A stretch of 64,000 nucleotides of DNA, taken from positions 62,001-126,000 of the forward strand of contig CANSSP010000006.1 in NCBI GenBank assembly GCA_947649645.1. The letters are read 5' to 3'. The position numbers and the translations under genes were made by a program. Below are positions 9,782-19,900 of this stretch, in pieces. The notes under the pieces were generated by a model that did not search any database, was not told where the DNA came from, and saw only the letters and a list, made by a program, of their open reading frames with translations. Each line of letters begins with the position of its first letter. Position 1 is the first letter of the stretch. The DNA comes from an uncultured Roseburia sp. GTDB taxonomy: Bacteria > Bacillota > Clostridia > Lachnospirales > Lachnospiraceae.

Positions 9782-11196
9782 GTAAATATGATTTTGGATA
9801 TAATTTAGAGCCGGGAAGTACCAATGAATGGGCATATAGGAATATCGATGAAAATATGAAGGTTCTGGAAGTGGGGCCTGCTATAGGAAATCTCACATAT
9901 CATCTAAGTAAGGTGAAAAAATGCATAGTCGATATTGTTGAAATAGACGAAGAAGCTGGTCAGAAGGCAAAAAAATTTGCTAGAAATGCTCTGATTGGAT
10001 GTTGTGAAGGGGATTTAAATAAAGATATCTGGTATGGAAGAATAAATGAAGAAAGATATGATATCATTGTGGTTCTTGATGTATTAGAGCACTTGCAGGA
10101 TCCGGAGCGTATATTGAGACTGTTAAAAGGATTATTGAACACCAGTGGAAAAATTCTTTTATCAATTCCAAATGTGGCGCATAATGCAGTCATAATGCAA
10201 TTGCTTGATAATCGGTTTGACTATACAGATCTTGGGTTACTTGATAGAACACACATCCATTTTTTTGCTTATGATTCTATTTTGAAAATGATAGAGAATG
10301 CTGGATTGAATATTTCAGTAGCAGATGCAATAAATAAGGTTGTAAATGATACTGAAATTGATTGTTCTTTCTTAAAACTTCCAATTGAAGTCGACTATTT
10401 TCTGAGAACGAGGAAATATGGTGAAGTGTATCAATATCTATTTGAACTCCGTTTAAGAAATGAAACTATAGAGAATTGTATAGATAAAAATCATTTATGC
10501 GAGTCGCTTTATGATACAAAAATATTGGTTAATGGTTTGATTGAGAACCTTGTGAATATAAAAGTGGATCCTGAAAATATAAAAGTAGATTTTGATTTGC
10601 TGAATTATCATGAAGTGAAGAGTCTGAGATTTGTCCCTTATGAAGGTGCCTGTCTGGTTTCCAGACTTAAGGCAAGTGTTATATATGATGGTAAAACAGA
10701 AAAGGTAATTCCTAACTGGTCTTCTGGTATAAAAGTTGATGATGAGAATTGGATTTTATCAGAAGAGAACCACGAAATCAATTATCTGCTTGGTAATGAT
10801 GCAAGGAGATTCCGGATTGAATGTAGTTGCAGATTATTGAACGAAACCATACATGATGCGTTTGAGAAACAGGAGAGAATAAAAAGCGAAACCGCGAATG
10901 ACTTAGAAAGTCGTATGAAGCAATTGCTGGAAAATATATCGGAAAAGAATCAGAAAATAGATTGTCTGATGGAAGATATTGCTATTAAAGATCAGACGAT
11001 AGTGGAGCAGAACAATTCAATAAACAAGCAACAATATTCGATAAGTGAAATGAAAGAAACGATCGATTCCATCACATTACTGAATGAGAGAATAGATATG
11101 GAATTGACGACATTAAAGAACTCAAGATGGTATAAAGTGGTAACAAAGGTAAAAGAGCTTATACAGCTGATAAGGGGAGGATTATGGAAAAAGTAA
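9778..11196 (+). CDS. SAM-dependent methyltransferase with long C-terminal coiled coil
   Basis: MKVLEVGPAIGNLTYHL...DIIVVLDVLEHLQDPERIL; heptad-like C-terminus (RMKQLLENISEKNQKIDCLMEDIAIKDQTIVEQ). Confidence 0.85.
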   Translation: MSKYDFGYNLEPGSTNEWAYRNIDENMKVLEVGPAIGNLTYHLSKVKKCIVDIVEIDEEAGQKAKKFARNALIGCCEGDLNKDIWYGRINEERYDIIVVLDVLEHLQDPERILRLLKGLLNTSGKILLSIPNVAHNAVIMQLLDNRFDYTDLGLLDRTHIHFFAYDSILKMIENAGLNISVADAINKVVNDTEIDCSFLKLPIEVDYFLRTRKYGEVYQYLFELRLRNETIENCIDKNHLCESLYDTKILVNGLIENLVNIKVDPENIKVDFDLLNYHEVKSLRFVPYEGACLVSRLKASVIYDGKTEKVIPNWSSGIKVDDENWILSEENHEINYLLGNDARRFRIECSCRLLNETIHDAFEKQERIKSETANDLESRMKQLLENISEKNQKIDCLMEDIAIKDQTIVEQNNSINKQQYSISEMKETIDSITLLNERIDMELTTLKNSRWYKVVTKVKELIQLIRGGLWKK

Positions 11197-12020
11197 GTGT
11201 AATTATGCCCTGTTATAATGATGGTATATATATTAAAGAGGCAATTGAGTCGGTAAAAAGACAGACATATCCAGATATAGAATTAATTGTGATAGATGAT
11301 GGTTCTGATGACAAGCAAACGATTGATACATTACAGGCGATGAAAGATGAGATTGTTTTATTGCATACGGATCATTTAAGGCCGGCAGGGGCAAGGAATT
11401 ATGGGGTCAGTAAAGCTACGGGGCGTTATATAATGCCGGTTGATTCGGATGATATAATCGATAAGACTTACATTCAGAAGGCAGTTGAAATTATTGAATC
11501 AAAAGAAAATGTGGGCGTAGTTTATTGTGAGGCGGAGCTGTTTGGAGAAAAAACAGGTAAATGGGAGCTGCCTGCTTATTCTTTAGATAAAATGTTATTG
11601 GATAACATTGTTTTTGTTACTGCATTGTTTTATCGGGAAGATTGGGAGAAAGTTGGTGGTTTTAATACACATATGGTGGCAGGAATGGAAGACTATGATT
11701 TCTGGCTTTCCATTTTAGCCTTGGGAAGAGATATATATCAGATTCCCGAAATATTGTTTCATTATCGAATTAAGCCGACATCCCGGACGACAGGATTTCA
11801 GTCTGATTATGTGCAAATGCAGAATACATATAGACAAATATATGATAATCATAGAGAGTTTTATGCGGAATATTGTGAGGAATATGCTAAAATATTGAGA
11901 GATGCATTGGTAGAACAAGTTGCTATAAGAATGAAATATGAACGAATTTTTGAAAAAGTACAAAAATATTACAGATATCCTGTTATTGGAAAAATTATAA
12001 AAAAGATTATTGGCACTTGA
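11184..12020 (+). CDS. GT2 family glycosyltransferase
   Basis: VSVIMPCYNDGIYIKEAIESVKRQTYPDIELIVIDDGSDD...GARNYGV. Confidence 0.93.
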   Translation: MEKVSVIMPCYNDGIYIKEAIESVKRQTYPDIELIVIDDGSDDKQTIDTLQAMKDEIVLLHTDHLRPAGARNYGVSKATGRYIMPVDSDDIIDKTYIQKAVEIIESKENVGVVYCEAELFGEKTGKWELPAYSLDKMLLDNIVFVTALFYREDWEKVGGFNTHMVAGMEDYDFWLSILALGRDIYQIPEILFHYRIKPTSRTTGFQSDYVQMQNTYRQIYDNHREFYAEYCEEYAKILRDALVEQVAIRMKYERIFEKVQKYYRYPVIGKIIKKIIGT

Positions 12021-12042
12021 AAAGATAGGAGAAATTTTCAGT

Positions 12043-13143
12043 ATGATAATATTTACATCAATTTGCACTAATTACGCACATAAGGCAAGAACGTTAGCGG
12101 AATCAGTAAAAAGAAACATTCCGGATGCTCGTTTTTTTGTTTGTCTGACGGAGAGATCTATACCGGAATCAATGCAGTATGAACATTTTGATAAAGTAAT
12201 TTTGGCTAAAGATATGTGGCCTGGCAATTTTAACAGATATATTTATAAACATGCAATCGTTGAAGCGTCAACTGCTGTAAAAGGACATTTCTTTAAGTAT
12301 TTAATAGATAATTATCCGGAAGAGAATAAATTTGTTTATTTGGATCCTGATTGTTACGTTTATTCTGATTTTGTGGAACTGCGTGAGTTATTGAAGTCGA
12401 GGCCAATTATCTTATGTCCGCATTTGCTTCAGCCGGGTAATATAGATATGGAATTATCGTCAACTGCGCATGGAGTATATAATCTGGGTTTTTTGGCAGT
12501 GAACAGAAGCGAGGAAGCAGTCAGGTTTATTAATTGGTGGGCGGATCGACTATATTTATTTTGTTATGATGATATTTTGAGGGGGATATTTACAGATCAG
12601 AAATGGATTGATCTTGCGCCATGCTTTTTTGATGTGGAAGTGTTTAAGCATCGGGGATATGATTTCGCCACATGGTCTTTGCTTGATTGCGGGATGACAA
12701 AAGAAAGCGATGGATATTATGTAAAAGGAGCTCCCTTGCGATTTATTCACTTTTCGGGATATGGAGCGACGATAGAAAAATGTATGAATGACTGGTTGCC
12801 AGAGGGAGAGCATCCTTTTAAGGAGCTTTATCGAAACTATTCAGAAATACATGAAAATAATAATAAGGATCAGGTTTCCCGTACAGAATGGAGTTATGGT
12901 CAATATTATTCTGGAGAAAAAATTGATGATGCTCTTCGCATAATGTATCGTAATAATAATGATGTGATGTTTGGGATTGAAGATCCGTTTGCTTTGAGCA
13001 ACGTGGAGCTGAAACAGCTTTTTTTGAATGATAATTCTAAAAAAACATATGATAAAATAACAAAATCAATAAAAGATGATGGTGTAAAAAAGACTATTTT
13101 GCGAGGAATGAATTTTGTAAAAAGAAAAATGAGTAAAGAGTAA
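12043..13143 (+). CDS. GT8-like glycosyltransferase
   Basis: IFTSICTNYAHKARTLAESVKRNIPDARFFVCL...KFVYLDPDCYVYSDF (DXD-like); ATG at 12043 preferred. Confidence 0.7.
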   Translation: MIIFTSICTNYAHKARTLAESVKRNIPDARFFVCLTERSIPESMQYEHFDKVILAKDMWPGNFNRYIYKHAIVEASTAVKGHFFKYLIDNYPEENKFVYLDPDCYVYSDFVELRELLKSRPIILCPHLLQPGNIDMELSSTAHGVYNLGFLAVNRSEEAVRFINWWADRLYLFCYDDILRGIFTDQKWIDLAPCFFDVEVFKHRGYDFATWSLLDCGMTKESDGYYVKGAPLRFIHFSGYGATIEKCMNDWLPEGEHPFKELYRNYSEIHENNNKDQVSRTEWSYGQYYSGEKIDDALRIMYRNNNDVMFGIEDPFALSNVELKQLFLNDNSKKTYDKITKSIKDDGVKKTILRGMNFVKRKMSKE

Positions 13144-13203
13144 TTTGTAGCTAATGGTCAGGCTATATGACGAATATAGCGGTTGAGTCTTTGGAGATGT
13201 AGA

Positions 13204-14312
13204 ATGGATATGCCAGATAAGGTATCTGAGAGTGGTAGAGAATCAAATATTGAACTTCTTCGAATTGTGTCGATTATGGGGGTTATAATACTTCATTATA
13301 ATAATGCCGGGATTGGGGGGGGGGGGCGCAATATGTAGTAAATTATTCACTTAATTACTGGATACTAATTATTTTAGAGTATTTATTTATTGGTTCAGTT
13401 GATTTGTTTGTTATAATAAGTGGTTATTTTATGTGCAACTCAGATCAGAGAGAGATGACAAAACCTTTGTCACTCCTTATTCAGACTGTCATTTTTTCTG
13501 CAATTACATATATACTGAAAGTGTTTGAGGGAGGTATTGTGTTTTCTGCAGAGGGTATGGCAGGTGCATTGCTTCCATGTAATTATTTTGTTATATTGTA
13601 TATAGTTTTATATTTGATTTCGCCCTTTGTAAATATTTTGATAAAGAGTTTAGATGAATCACATTTTACTTACTTCATGCGTTTGTGTATATTTTTATTT
13701 GCTGTATGCCCTAGCGCTGTTGATATTTTAACTCAGATCACGCATAAAGAATGGATGGGATTATCTACTGTGGGTATGTATGGAAGCCAGTATGGTTATT
13801 CTGTTGTTAATTTTATTCTGATGTATTTAATAGGAGCATATGTCAGGTTTAAGGAATATGAGTTTAGCAAGGTAAGTAAATTAAAATTGTTAACATTACT
13901 CGGATGTATTCTTGTTGTCCTTATAATATGGGGAAATATAAATCCATTAACGGCACAGGAATATTGTAATCCTGTTGTTATTTTTGAGAGTGTTACTATT
14001 TTTTTATTATTCAAGAGAATGCATTTTGGCGAGATTAAGTGGCTGAATAAGGTTGCGGAGGGAACATTTACAGTATTTCTGTTACATTTGGTATTTTTAG
14101 AAAAATTTGATATAAAAAAAGCTGTCACAGGAAATTGGATGTGGATGATATTACACATTCTGGGAGTGGTAATTTTTATTTATTTTATCTGCTGGTGTAT
14201 ATTTTTAGCGTATAAATGTATCATGGACGGAAAGACTGTGAGATTGTTAAAAGGGAAAATATTGCGCATGACGGTAGGAAGATATAAAAATAGCAGTTCT
14301 GACAATTGGTGA
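13204..14312 (+). pseudogene. Acyltransferase-3-family gene frameshifted at a 12-G tract (predicted phase-OFF, not necessarily dead)
   Basis: ATG 13204 reads MDMPDKVSESGRESNIELLRIVSIMGVIILHYNNAGIGGGGRNM*; after a +1 shift the frame continues AQYVVNYSLNYWILIILEYLFIGSVDLFVIISGYFMC... to 14312. Confidence 0.85.
13315..13326 (+). repeat. Homopolymeric G12 tract inside the acyltransferase coding sequence
   Basis: gattGGGGGGGGGGGGcgcaat counted directly. Confidence 0.95.
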
Positions 14313-14330
14313 TTGTATAAAGGAGCGGAG

Positions 14331-16688
14331 ATGGAACAAAAAATAAGTAGGCACAAAGAGCTGATAAAGCGCATGTCCAGGATATGTTTGATTATTTTAT
14401 TTGAAATAGTAGTCTATGGTATTTTTAATGAATTGAAATCTGAGATAAAAAGTCTGTGCGTTTTTATTATGTGTATGGCGCCTTTTTTGATTTGGTTTTG
14501 CTCTGAAAAATATATTGAGATGAATATTGATATTTTTTCTGAAAACAGAGACAGTCGGACAAAGAATGCTATAGATATGTTTGTTCTGGCCGTTGATGCA
14601 GAAATCATCGCTCTTTTTTTTGACAGAATAATATTATTGCTTCTATACAAACTGGTAGCTGCATACGATATTTTGTTAAAAGGATATTTAGAACAAATAC
14701 GTTTTTTTTCATTCTGGCGGATTCAATATTGGTTTATATTTATATTTATTATACTGTTAGTGTTCTATCTGGGATTTGAAAAGAGCTTTCAGAACCGATA
14801 TATATTGGCGGCGGTTTTATTTATTTATCTGGTTATGGGACAATATCATGGTTCATCAATTGGTTATCTCTCTGGAATGCTGGTTGAACACACTGAAAAC
14901 TATGACAAGACAACATTGATCGGTATAAATCAGGGATTGAGAGGGGATGAATGGGCAGTAGATTTGCCATTAAGCATAGGTCAATGCTATAGCGATGAAA
15001 AATTTCCTTATTACAATGATAATCTGATGATTAATGGTTGTGATGTTATGGTATCAGCAAAGCTTCCGGTGAACGATGTATTGGCTTTATTTAATCCGCT
15101 TAAATGGGGATATTATTTTTTACCAATAGAGAATGCCGTAGCTTTTGGATGGTGGCTTCCATTGTTTGCTGTATTTCTTTCTTCCATTGATATGATGTAT
15201 GAATTATGCAGGAAAAAGAAAGTATCTGTTGCGTATGGGGGAATGATTTTATTTTCACCATGTGTACAATGGTGGTATAGTATTTCGGTTCTTATATTTT
15301 CGGGTCAGTATCTTATTGTTGCATTAAATAGATTTCTGGTAGAAAAGGGGAAAGTAAAAAGAATATTGCTGACAGCGTTTGCATCTCTTTGTGCTAATAC
15401 GTTTATGTTTGTTATATACCCTGCATGGGAGATCCCATTTCTTTACTTTTTTTTGATTCTGATTGTATGGGTATTTTGGAGGAATTGGGAAGGTAAGCCC
15501 TTAAAAAAAGAAAATATTTTAGCATATTTCATGGTATTGTTGTCTTGCATGGCTTTTGGAATCAGATTTCTGCTTTTGTCTGGTGAAGCTATGCAGGTTC
15601 AGTTGAATACGACTTATCCTGGTAATATACGAGCGTGGGAAATGGTTCCAATTGATATATTTTTATTACAGATAATTAATGTATTTATGTCATTTGGAAA
15701 ATATTCAACATATATGAATAACTGTGAGATTAGTCAGTTTTATGGGATGTTTTTCTGGTCTTTTATTTTATGGATTAGTATAGTAAGAAAAAAAGCAGAG
15801 AAAATTAGGGAGAAAAGATTAATATCAATATTAGTAATATTCAATTTACTGTTATTGTACTATATTTTTGGTCCCCAATTACCGCATTTATATAATATAA
15901 CTCTGCTTTCTTTTTCATATCCAAGAAGAATGCTTTCCCTTTTTGGGTATTCTTCGATGGTTATTTTGATGTTATTGTTAGGCTGTTGTATAGAAAACAA
16001 AATGATTGATAAAGGAAAGGCAAAGATTTTTGCGGCTGTCTGTTTTGTTATTGTAGCAGGTATAGCTGTAAATAATAATATAATAAGAGAATATGTAAAC
16101 GGAAGTATTTTGTTTTTTGTGTTTGTAATTGTAGTGATTGGCATTTGGGCATATACTGGTTATACAATTATTTCGGGTCATAGTCTGAAAAGAGGGATAA
16201 CTTTTCTGTTAGTTATTTCAGTGGCTTCATCAGCATTTGTAAATCCTGTACAGCGTGGATTGGATGATTTATTCGAAAGTTCATTAATATCAAAAATATA
16301 TGAAATAAGTGAACAGAGTACTGGACGGTGGTTAGTTAGTGGTAATTCTACAATTTCTAATATTGTCACAGCATGTGGGATCAAGAGGCTGACGGGAACG
16401 TACGTTTATCCTGATATTCCAATGTTTGAAATCATAGATCCTGACCATGATTATGAGGATAGCTGGAATCGATATGCTCATATTGATATGGAATTGTCAA
16501 ATGAAAATCGTATTGAATCGTTTGGGGCTGGTCTTAATGTTGGTATAGACGTAGAGACGGCTCAAAAGCTAGATGCAGAATATTGGGTTATCAACAGAGT
16601 AGTCGATACAAATATGTTTGAAGGTGTTGACATAGTTCAGATATATAATAGTGCTGAATGGTATATATATAAATTAATCTATAAATGA
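14331..16688 (+). CDS. Large polytopic membrane protein, possibly a GT-C-like or polysaccharide-associated protein
   Basis: Many hydrophobic segments, conserved-looking RGDEWAVDLPLS motif after the first TM block; locus context. Confidence 0.55.
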   Translation: MEQKISRHKELIKRMSRICLIILFEIVVYGIFNELKSEIKSLCVFIMCMAPFLIWFCSEKYIEMNIDIFSENRDSRTKNAIDMFVLAVDAEIIALFFDRIILLLLYKLVAAYDILLKGYLEQIRFFSFWRIQYWFIFIFIILLVFYLGFEKSFQNRYILAAVLFIYLVMGQYHGSSIGYLSGMLVEHTENYDKTTLIGINQGLRGDEWAVDLPLSIGQCYSDEKFPYYNDNLMINGCDVMVSAKLPVNDVLALFNPLKWGYYFLPIENAVAFGWWLPLFAVFLSSIDMMYELCRKKKVSVAYGGMILFSPCVQWWYSISVLIFSGQYLIVALNRFLVEKGKVKRILLTAFASLCANTFMFVIYPAWEIPFLYFFLILIVWVFWRNWEGKPLKKENILAYFMVLLSCMAFGIRFLLLSGEAMQVQLNTTYPGNIRAWEMVPIDIFLLQIINVFMSFGKYSTYMNNCEISQFYGMFFWSFILWISIVRKKAEKIREKRLISILVIFNLLLLYYIFGPQLPHLYNITLLSFSYPRRMLSLFGYSSMVILMLLLGCCIENKMIDKGKAKIFAAVCFVIVAGIAVNNNIIREYVNGSILFFVFVIVVIGIWAYTGYTIISGHSLKRGITFLLVISVASSAFVNPVQRGLDDLFESSLISKIYEISEQSTGRWLVSGNSTISNIVTACGIKRLTGTYVYPDIPMFEIIDPDHDYEDSWNRYAHIDMELSNENRIESFGAGLNVGIDVETAQKLDAEYWVINRVVDTNMFEGVDIVQIYNSAEWYIYKLIYK

Positions 16689-16781
16689 TTGTGAAAAATT
16701 TGTTGATTATGTTTTGAGTCTATTAAAGTGAGAAATGAGTTTTATGATATTTTTGTTGATGTATTTTTAGAAAGGCGGATT

Positions 16782-17492
16782 ATGTGTATGAAAGTACTGG
16801 CTATTATTCCTGCCTATAATGAGGAAAAAAGTATATTGGGCGTGATTCAGAAATTGAACAGTGATTGTGCAGAAATAGATTACCTTGTTGTCAATGACTG
16901 TTCGAGAGATAATACATTATATGTTTTGGAAAATGCAAGCGTGAAATATGTATCTTTGCCATTAAATCTTGGAATTGGGGGAGGAATTCAGGCAGGGTAT
17001 AAATTTGCATTGCGAAATGATTATGATATAGCGGTTCAGATAGATGGTGACGGACAGCATGATACATCCTTTTTGAGAACCGTTACAAAACCTATTGAAT
17101 CCGGAGAGGCTGATATAGTAATTGGTTCAAGGTTTATTGATAAACAGGGATTTCAGTCGTCTGGTATGAGGCGTATAGGAATTCGATTTCTGAGTTTGTT
17201 AATACAGGTTTGCTGTGGAATTAAAGTGCATGATGTTACAAGTGGGTTTCGTGCAGTTAATCGTAAATTTATCGAGGAATATGCAAAAGAGTACCCTATA
17301 GATTATCCTGAACCGGAGGCAATTGTCAAGGCTTCGGTTCAGGGGGCCAGAATATTAGAAGTACCGGTTATAATGAAAGAGAGAGAGAATGGTACAAGTT
17401 CAATTTCAGCATGGAAATCAGTGTATTATATGATAAAAGTGTCTCTGGCAATTATATTATGCAGACTTTCAAATAGTAGAAAGGAACATTAG
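16782..17492 (+). CDS. GT2 family polyprenyl-phosphate (dolichol-phosphate-mannose synthase-like) glycosyltransferase
   Basis: VLAIIPAYNEEKSILGVIQKL...NLGIGGGIQAGYKFA...VQIDGDGQHD...DIVIGSRF. Confidence 0.92.
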   Translation: MCMKVLAIIPAYNEEKSILGVIQKLNSDCAEIDYLVVNDCSRDNTLYVLENASVKYVSLPLNLGIGGGIQAGYKFALRNDYDIAVQIDGDGQHDTSFLRTVTKPIESGEADIVIGSRFIDKQGFQSSGMRRIGIRFLSLLIQVCCGIKVHDVTSGFRAVNRKFIEEYAKEYPIDYPEPEAIVKASVQGARILEVPVIMKERENGTSSISAWKSVYYMIKVSLAIILCRLSNSRKEH

Positions 17493-17493
17493 A

Positions 17494-17853
17494 ATGACAG
17501 GTACATTGAGGGTAATTCTTATAGTTGCGCTTTTGTTTTATTTTATAATTGTTTTTTTCCTTTTAAAAAAGAGACGGCTGGCTTTAAAGTATTCATTGCT
17601 GTGGTTGTTTATGGGAATCACAATGACTATGCTTGTGGTTTTTCCAAGGCTTCTGGAAATATTCTGCAGATTGTTTGGAATTGCCGATACAATGAATGGC
17701 CTGTTTACTTTTGCCATTGGTTTTATTCTTATGTTGTTGATGGCATTGACCTCAATTGTTTCGAAACAAAGTGATAGAATCAAGGAACTTGTACAAGAAA
17801 GTGCATTAATGGAGAAGAGAGTGCGGGATCTGGAGAAGGAAATACAGAAGTGA
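17494..17853 (+). CDS. DUF2304-like small membrane protein
   Basis: Three TM segments plus a charged coiled C-terminus, directly downstream of a DPM-like GT2, the usual pairing. Confidence 0.75.
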   Translation: MTGTLRVILIVALLFYFIIVFFLLKKRRLALKYSLLWLFMGITMTMLVVFPRLLEIFCRLFGIADTMNGLFTFAIGFILMLLMALTSIVSKQSDRIKELVQESALMEKRVRDLEKEIQK

Positions 17854-19079
17854 AAAGAAATGTTTTGTGGAATACAGCAGGTAGTGTATTTTATTGTGTG
17901 TGTCAATGGCTCATTACAGTTATTGTTGTTCGGCTATCTTCTTACGAAAATGCAGGTTATTTATCGTTAGCGATGACAACAAGTAGTAGTTTTTCAACCA
18001 TCTCCTTGTTTAGTATGCGCAATTTTCAAGTGTCTGATGTGAAAGGAGAGTATAATAATGATGTTTATGTGGGGAGTCGTATTTTAACATGTTTTTTTGC
18101 TCTGGTATGTTGTACATTGACAATTTTAAGGGGGAACTCATGTTATCAGATCATATGTATAGAAGCATTTATGGTTGTCAGGATTGCTGAGGCGATTGTA
18201 GATGTGATGCATGGAATTGATCAGAAGTATGATCATTATGATTTTATAGGAAAATCATACATCATTCGAGGAATTATTACGGTTTGTTCATTTACATTTA
18301 CGCAGGTGGTTTTGGGAGATCTGGCCATCACACTTTGTGTGATGGCATTGCTCAATTGTATGGCTGCTTTTTTGTTTGATTGGAAAAAAACTTATAATCT
18401 GGATTTCTTTCGACCATTAGTATTAGATAAAAAGGTATGGGAATTGCTTGGAAAATGTTTTCCGATTGTTATTTTTTCTTTTTTGCTTAGTGTGGAAAAT
18501 TTATTGCCAAAAACAATTTTACAACAGCAATATGGGGCAGAAGAGTTGGGAATTTATTCTTCTATAGCATCACCAACGTTGATTGTTCAGGTTTTTTCGG
18601 CAGTTGTTTTTAATCCGTTTTTACCGGCTCTTTCAGAACTATACTATAGGGGAGAAATAAAGCGATTTAGAAAGATGCTCCATAGAACTTTCTTATTATT
18701 GATAGGAATGTGTGTTATAGTAAATATAGGTGCTGCGATCTTAGGACGTTTTGGGCTGACTTTACTGTTTGGCAGAGGAATACTGGAGTATTATGATTTG
18801 TTTTTTCCGATTGTATGGTGTACTATTTTAATAGCGATCATCTGGATTGTTTCTGCAGTTCTTGTGGCGCTCAGACAGATTCGCTGGCTGTTAACCGGTA
18901 TGATTTTTGATTTTTTGATATGTGTGAGTCTGGCACGCAGATTGATTGAATGTTATGGAAAAAACGGGGTGAGTTTCGTGCAGATTATTGTCTATCTGGC
19001 TTACATTATCTTTATGGTAATAATATGCGAGATGGTGCTATATAAACAGGAGAAAAAATGCAGAGAGGAGAAAAGTTAA
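17850..19079 (+). CDS. Polysaccharide flippase (Wzx/MATE-like)
   Basis: ~12 TM segments, start overlaps the upstream gene, locus context. Confidence 0.75.
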   Translation: MKRNVLWNTAGSVFYCVCQWLITVIVVRLSSYENAGYLSLAMTTSSSFSTISLFSMRNFQVSDVKGEYNNDVYVGSRILTCFFALVCCTLTILRGNSCYQIICIEAFMVVRIAEAIVDVMHGIDQKYDHYDFIGKSYIIRGIITVCSFTFTQVVLGDLAITLCVMALLNCMAAFLFDWKKTYNLDFFRPLVLDKKVWELLGKCFPIVIFSFLLSVENLLPKTILQQQYGAEELGIYSSIASPTLIVQVFSAVVFNPFLPALSELYYRGEIKRFRKMLHRTFLLLIGMCVIVNIGAAILGRFGLTLLFGRGILEYYDLFFPIVWCTILIAIIWIVSAVLVALRQIRWLLTGMIFDFLICVSLARRLIECYGKNGVSFVQIIVYLAYIIFMVIICEMVLYKQEKKCREEKS

Positions 19080-19083
19080 GAAA

Positions 19084-19878
19084 ATGTATAGAGGAAGAGA
19101 TCATACATTTTTAATATGTGCGTATAAAGAAAGCCCATATCTGGAAGCATGTATAAAATCATTGTTGAAACAGACAGTTAAAAGTCATATCTTAATTTCT
19201 ACATCGACACCATGCGCATATATAACCACGCTTGCAAAAAAATATAAACTTAGTGTTATGGTCAACGACGGGGAAAAAGGTATTGCGCACGATTGGAATT
19301 ATGGATATAAACGGACAGAAACTCCGCTTGTTACGATTGCACACCAGGATGATATTTATTTGCCGGAATTTTTGGAAAAATCGCTTGATGTTATTAATGA
19401 TTCAAAAAAACCATTAATTGCATTTACCGATTATGGTGAATTGAGAAATGGTAAAAAAGTTTATAACACTAATTTATTGAAGATAAAAAGAGTATTGCTA
19501 TTTCCTTTGCGTTTTAAAATATTCAAAGGAAGCAGGTGGATGCGAAGGAGAAGCCTCGCATTTGGTTCTGGCATTTGTTGTCCGTCCGTGACCTATGTTA
19601 AGCCGAATTTGCCGGCGCAGGTGTTTGAGGCAGGATACAGAAGTGATGTTGACTGGCAGGCATGGGAACGTCTGTCAGGATTGAAAGGGGATTTTTTATA
19701 TTACAGACATCCTTTGATGTTACATCGTATTCATGAAGACTCTGAAACGTCTCATATTATTGCGGATAACCAGAGAAGCAGGGAAGATTATGAGATGTTC
19801 TGCAGATTCTGGCCGAAATCGGTTGCAAAAATATTGGCTTTTTTTTATAGCAGAGGCGAAAAATCAAATAGTTTGTAG
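19084..19878 (+). CDS. GT2-like glycosyltransferase
   Basis: FLICAYKESPYLEACIKSLLKQT...VNDGEKGIAHDWNYGYKR...AHQDDIYLPEFLEK. Confidence 0.85.
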   Translation: MYRGRDHTFLICAYKESPYLEACIKSLLKQTVKSHILISTSTPCAYITTLAKKYKLSVMVNDGEKGIAHDWNYGYKRTETPLVTIAHQDDIYLPEFLEKSLDVINDSKKPLIAFTDYGELRNGKKVYNTNLLKIKRVLLFPLRFKIFKGSRWMRRRSLAFGSGICCPSVTYVKPNLPAQVFEAGYRSDVDWQAWERLSGLKGDFLYYRHPLMLHRIHEDSETSHIIADNQRSREDYEMFCRFWPKSVAKILAFFYSRGEKSNSL

Positions 19879-19900
19879 AACAGGAGAAGAGGAGAGCAGA

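Noticed and set aside
19733-19900. Upstream extension of the 409-aa GT2 ORF
   Set aside because: Overlaps the previous GT2 gene in another frame; ATG 19901 with a GGAG-type SD fits better.
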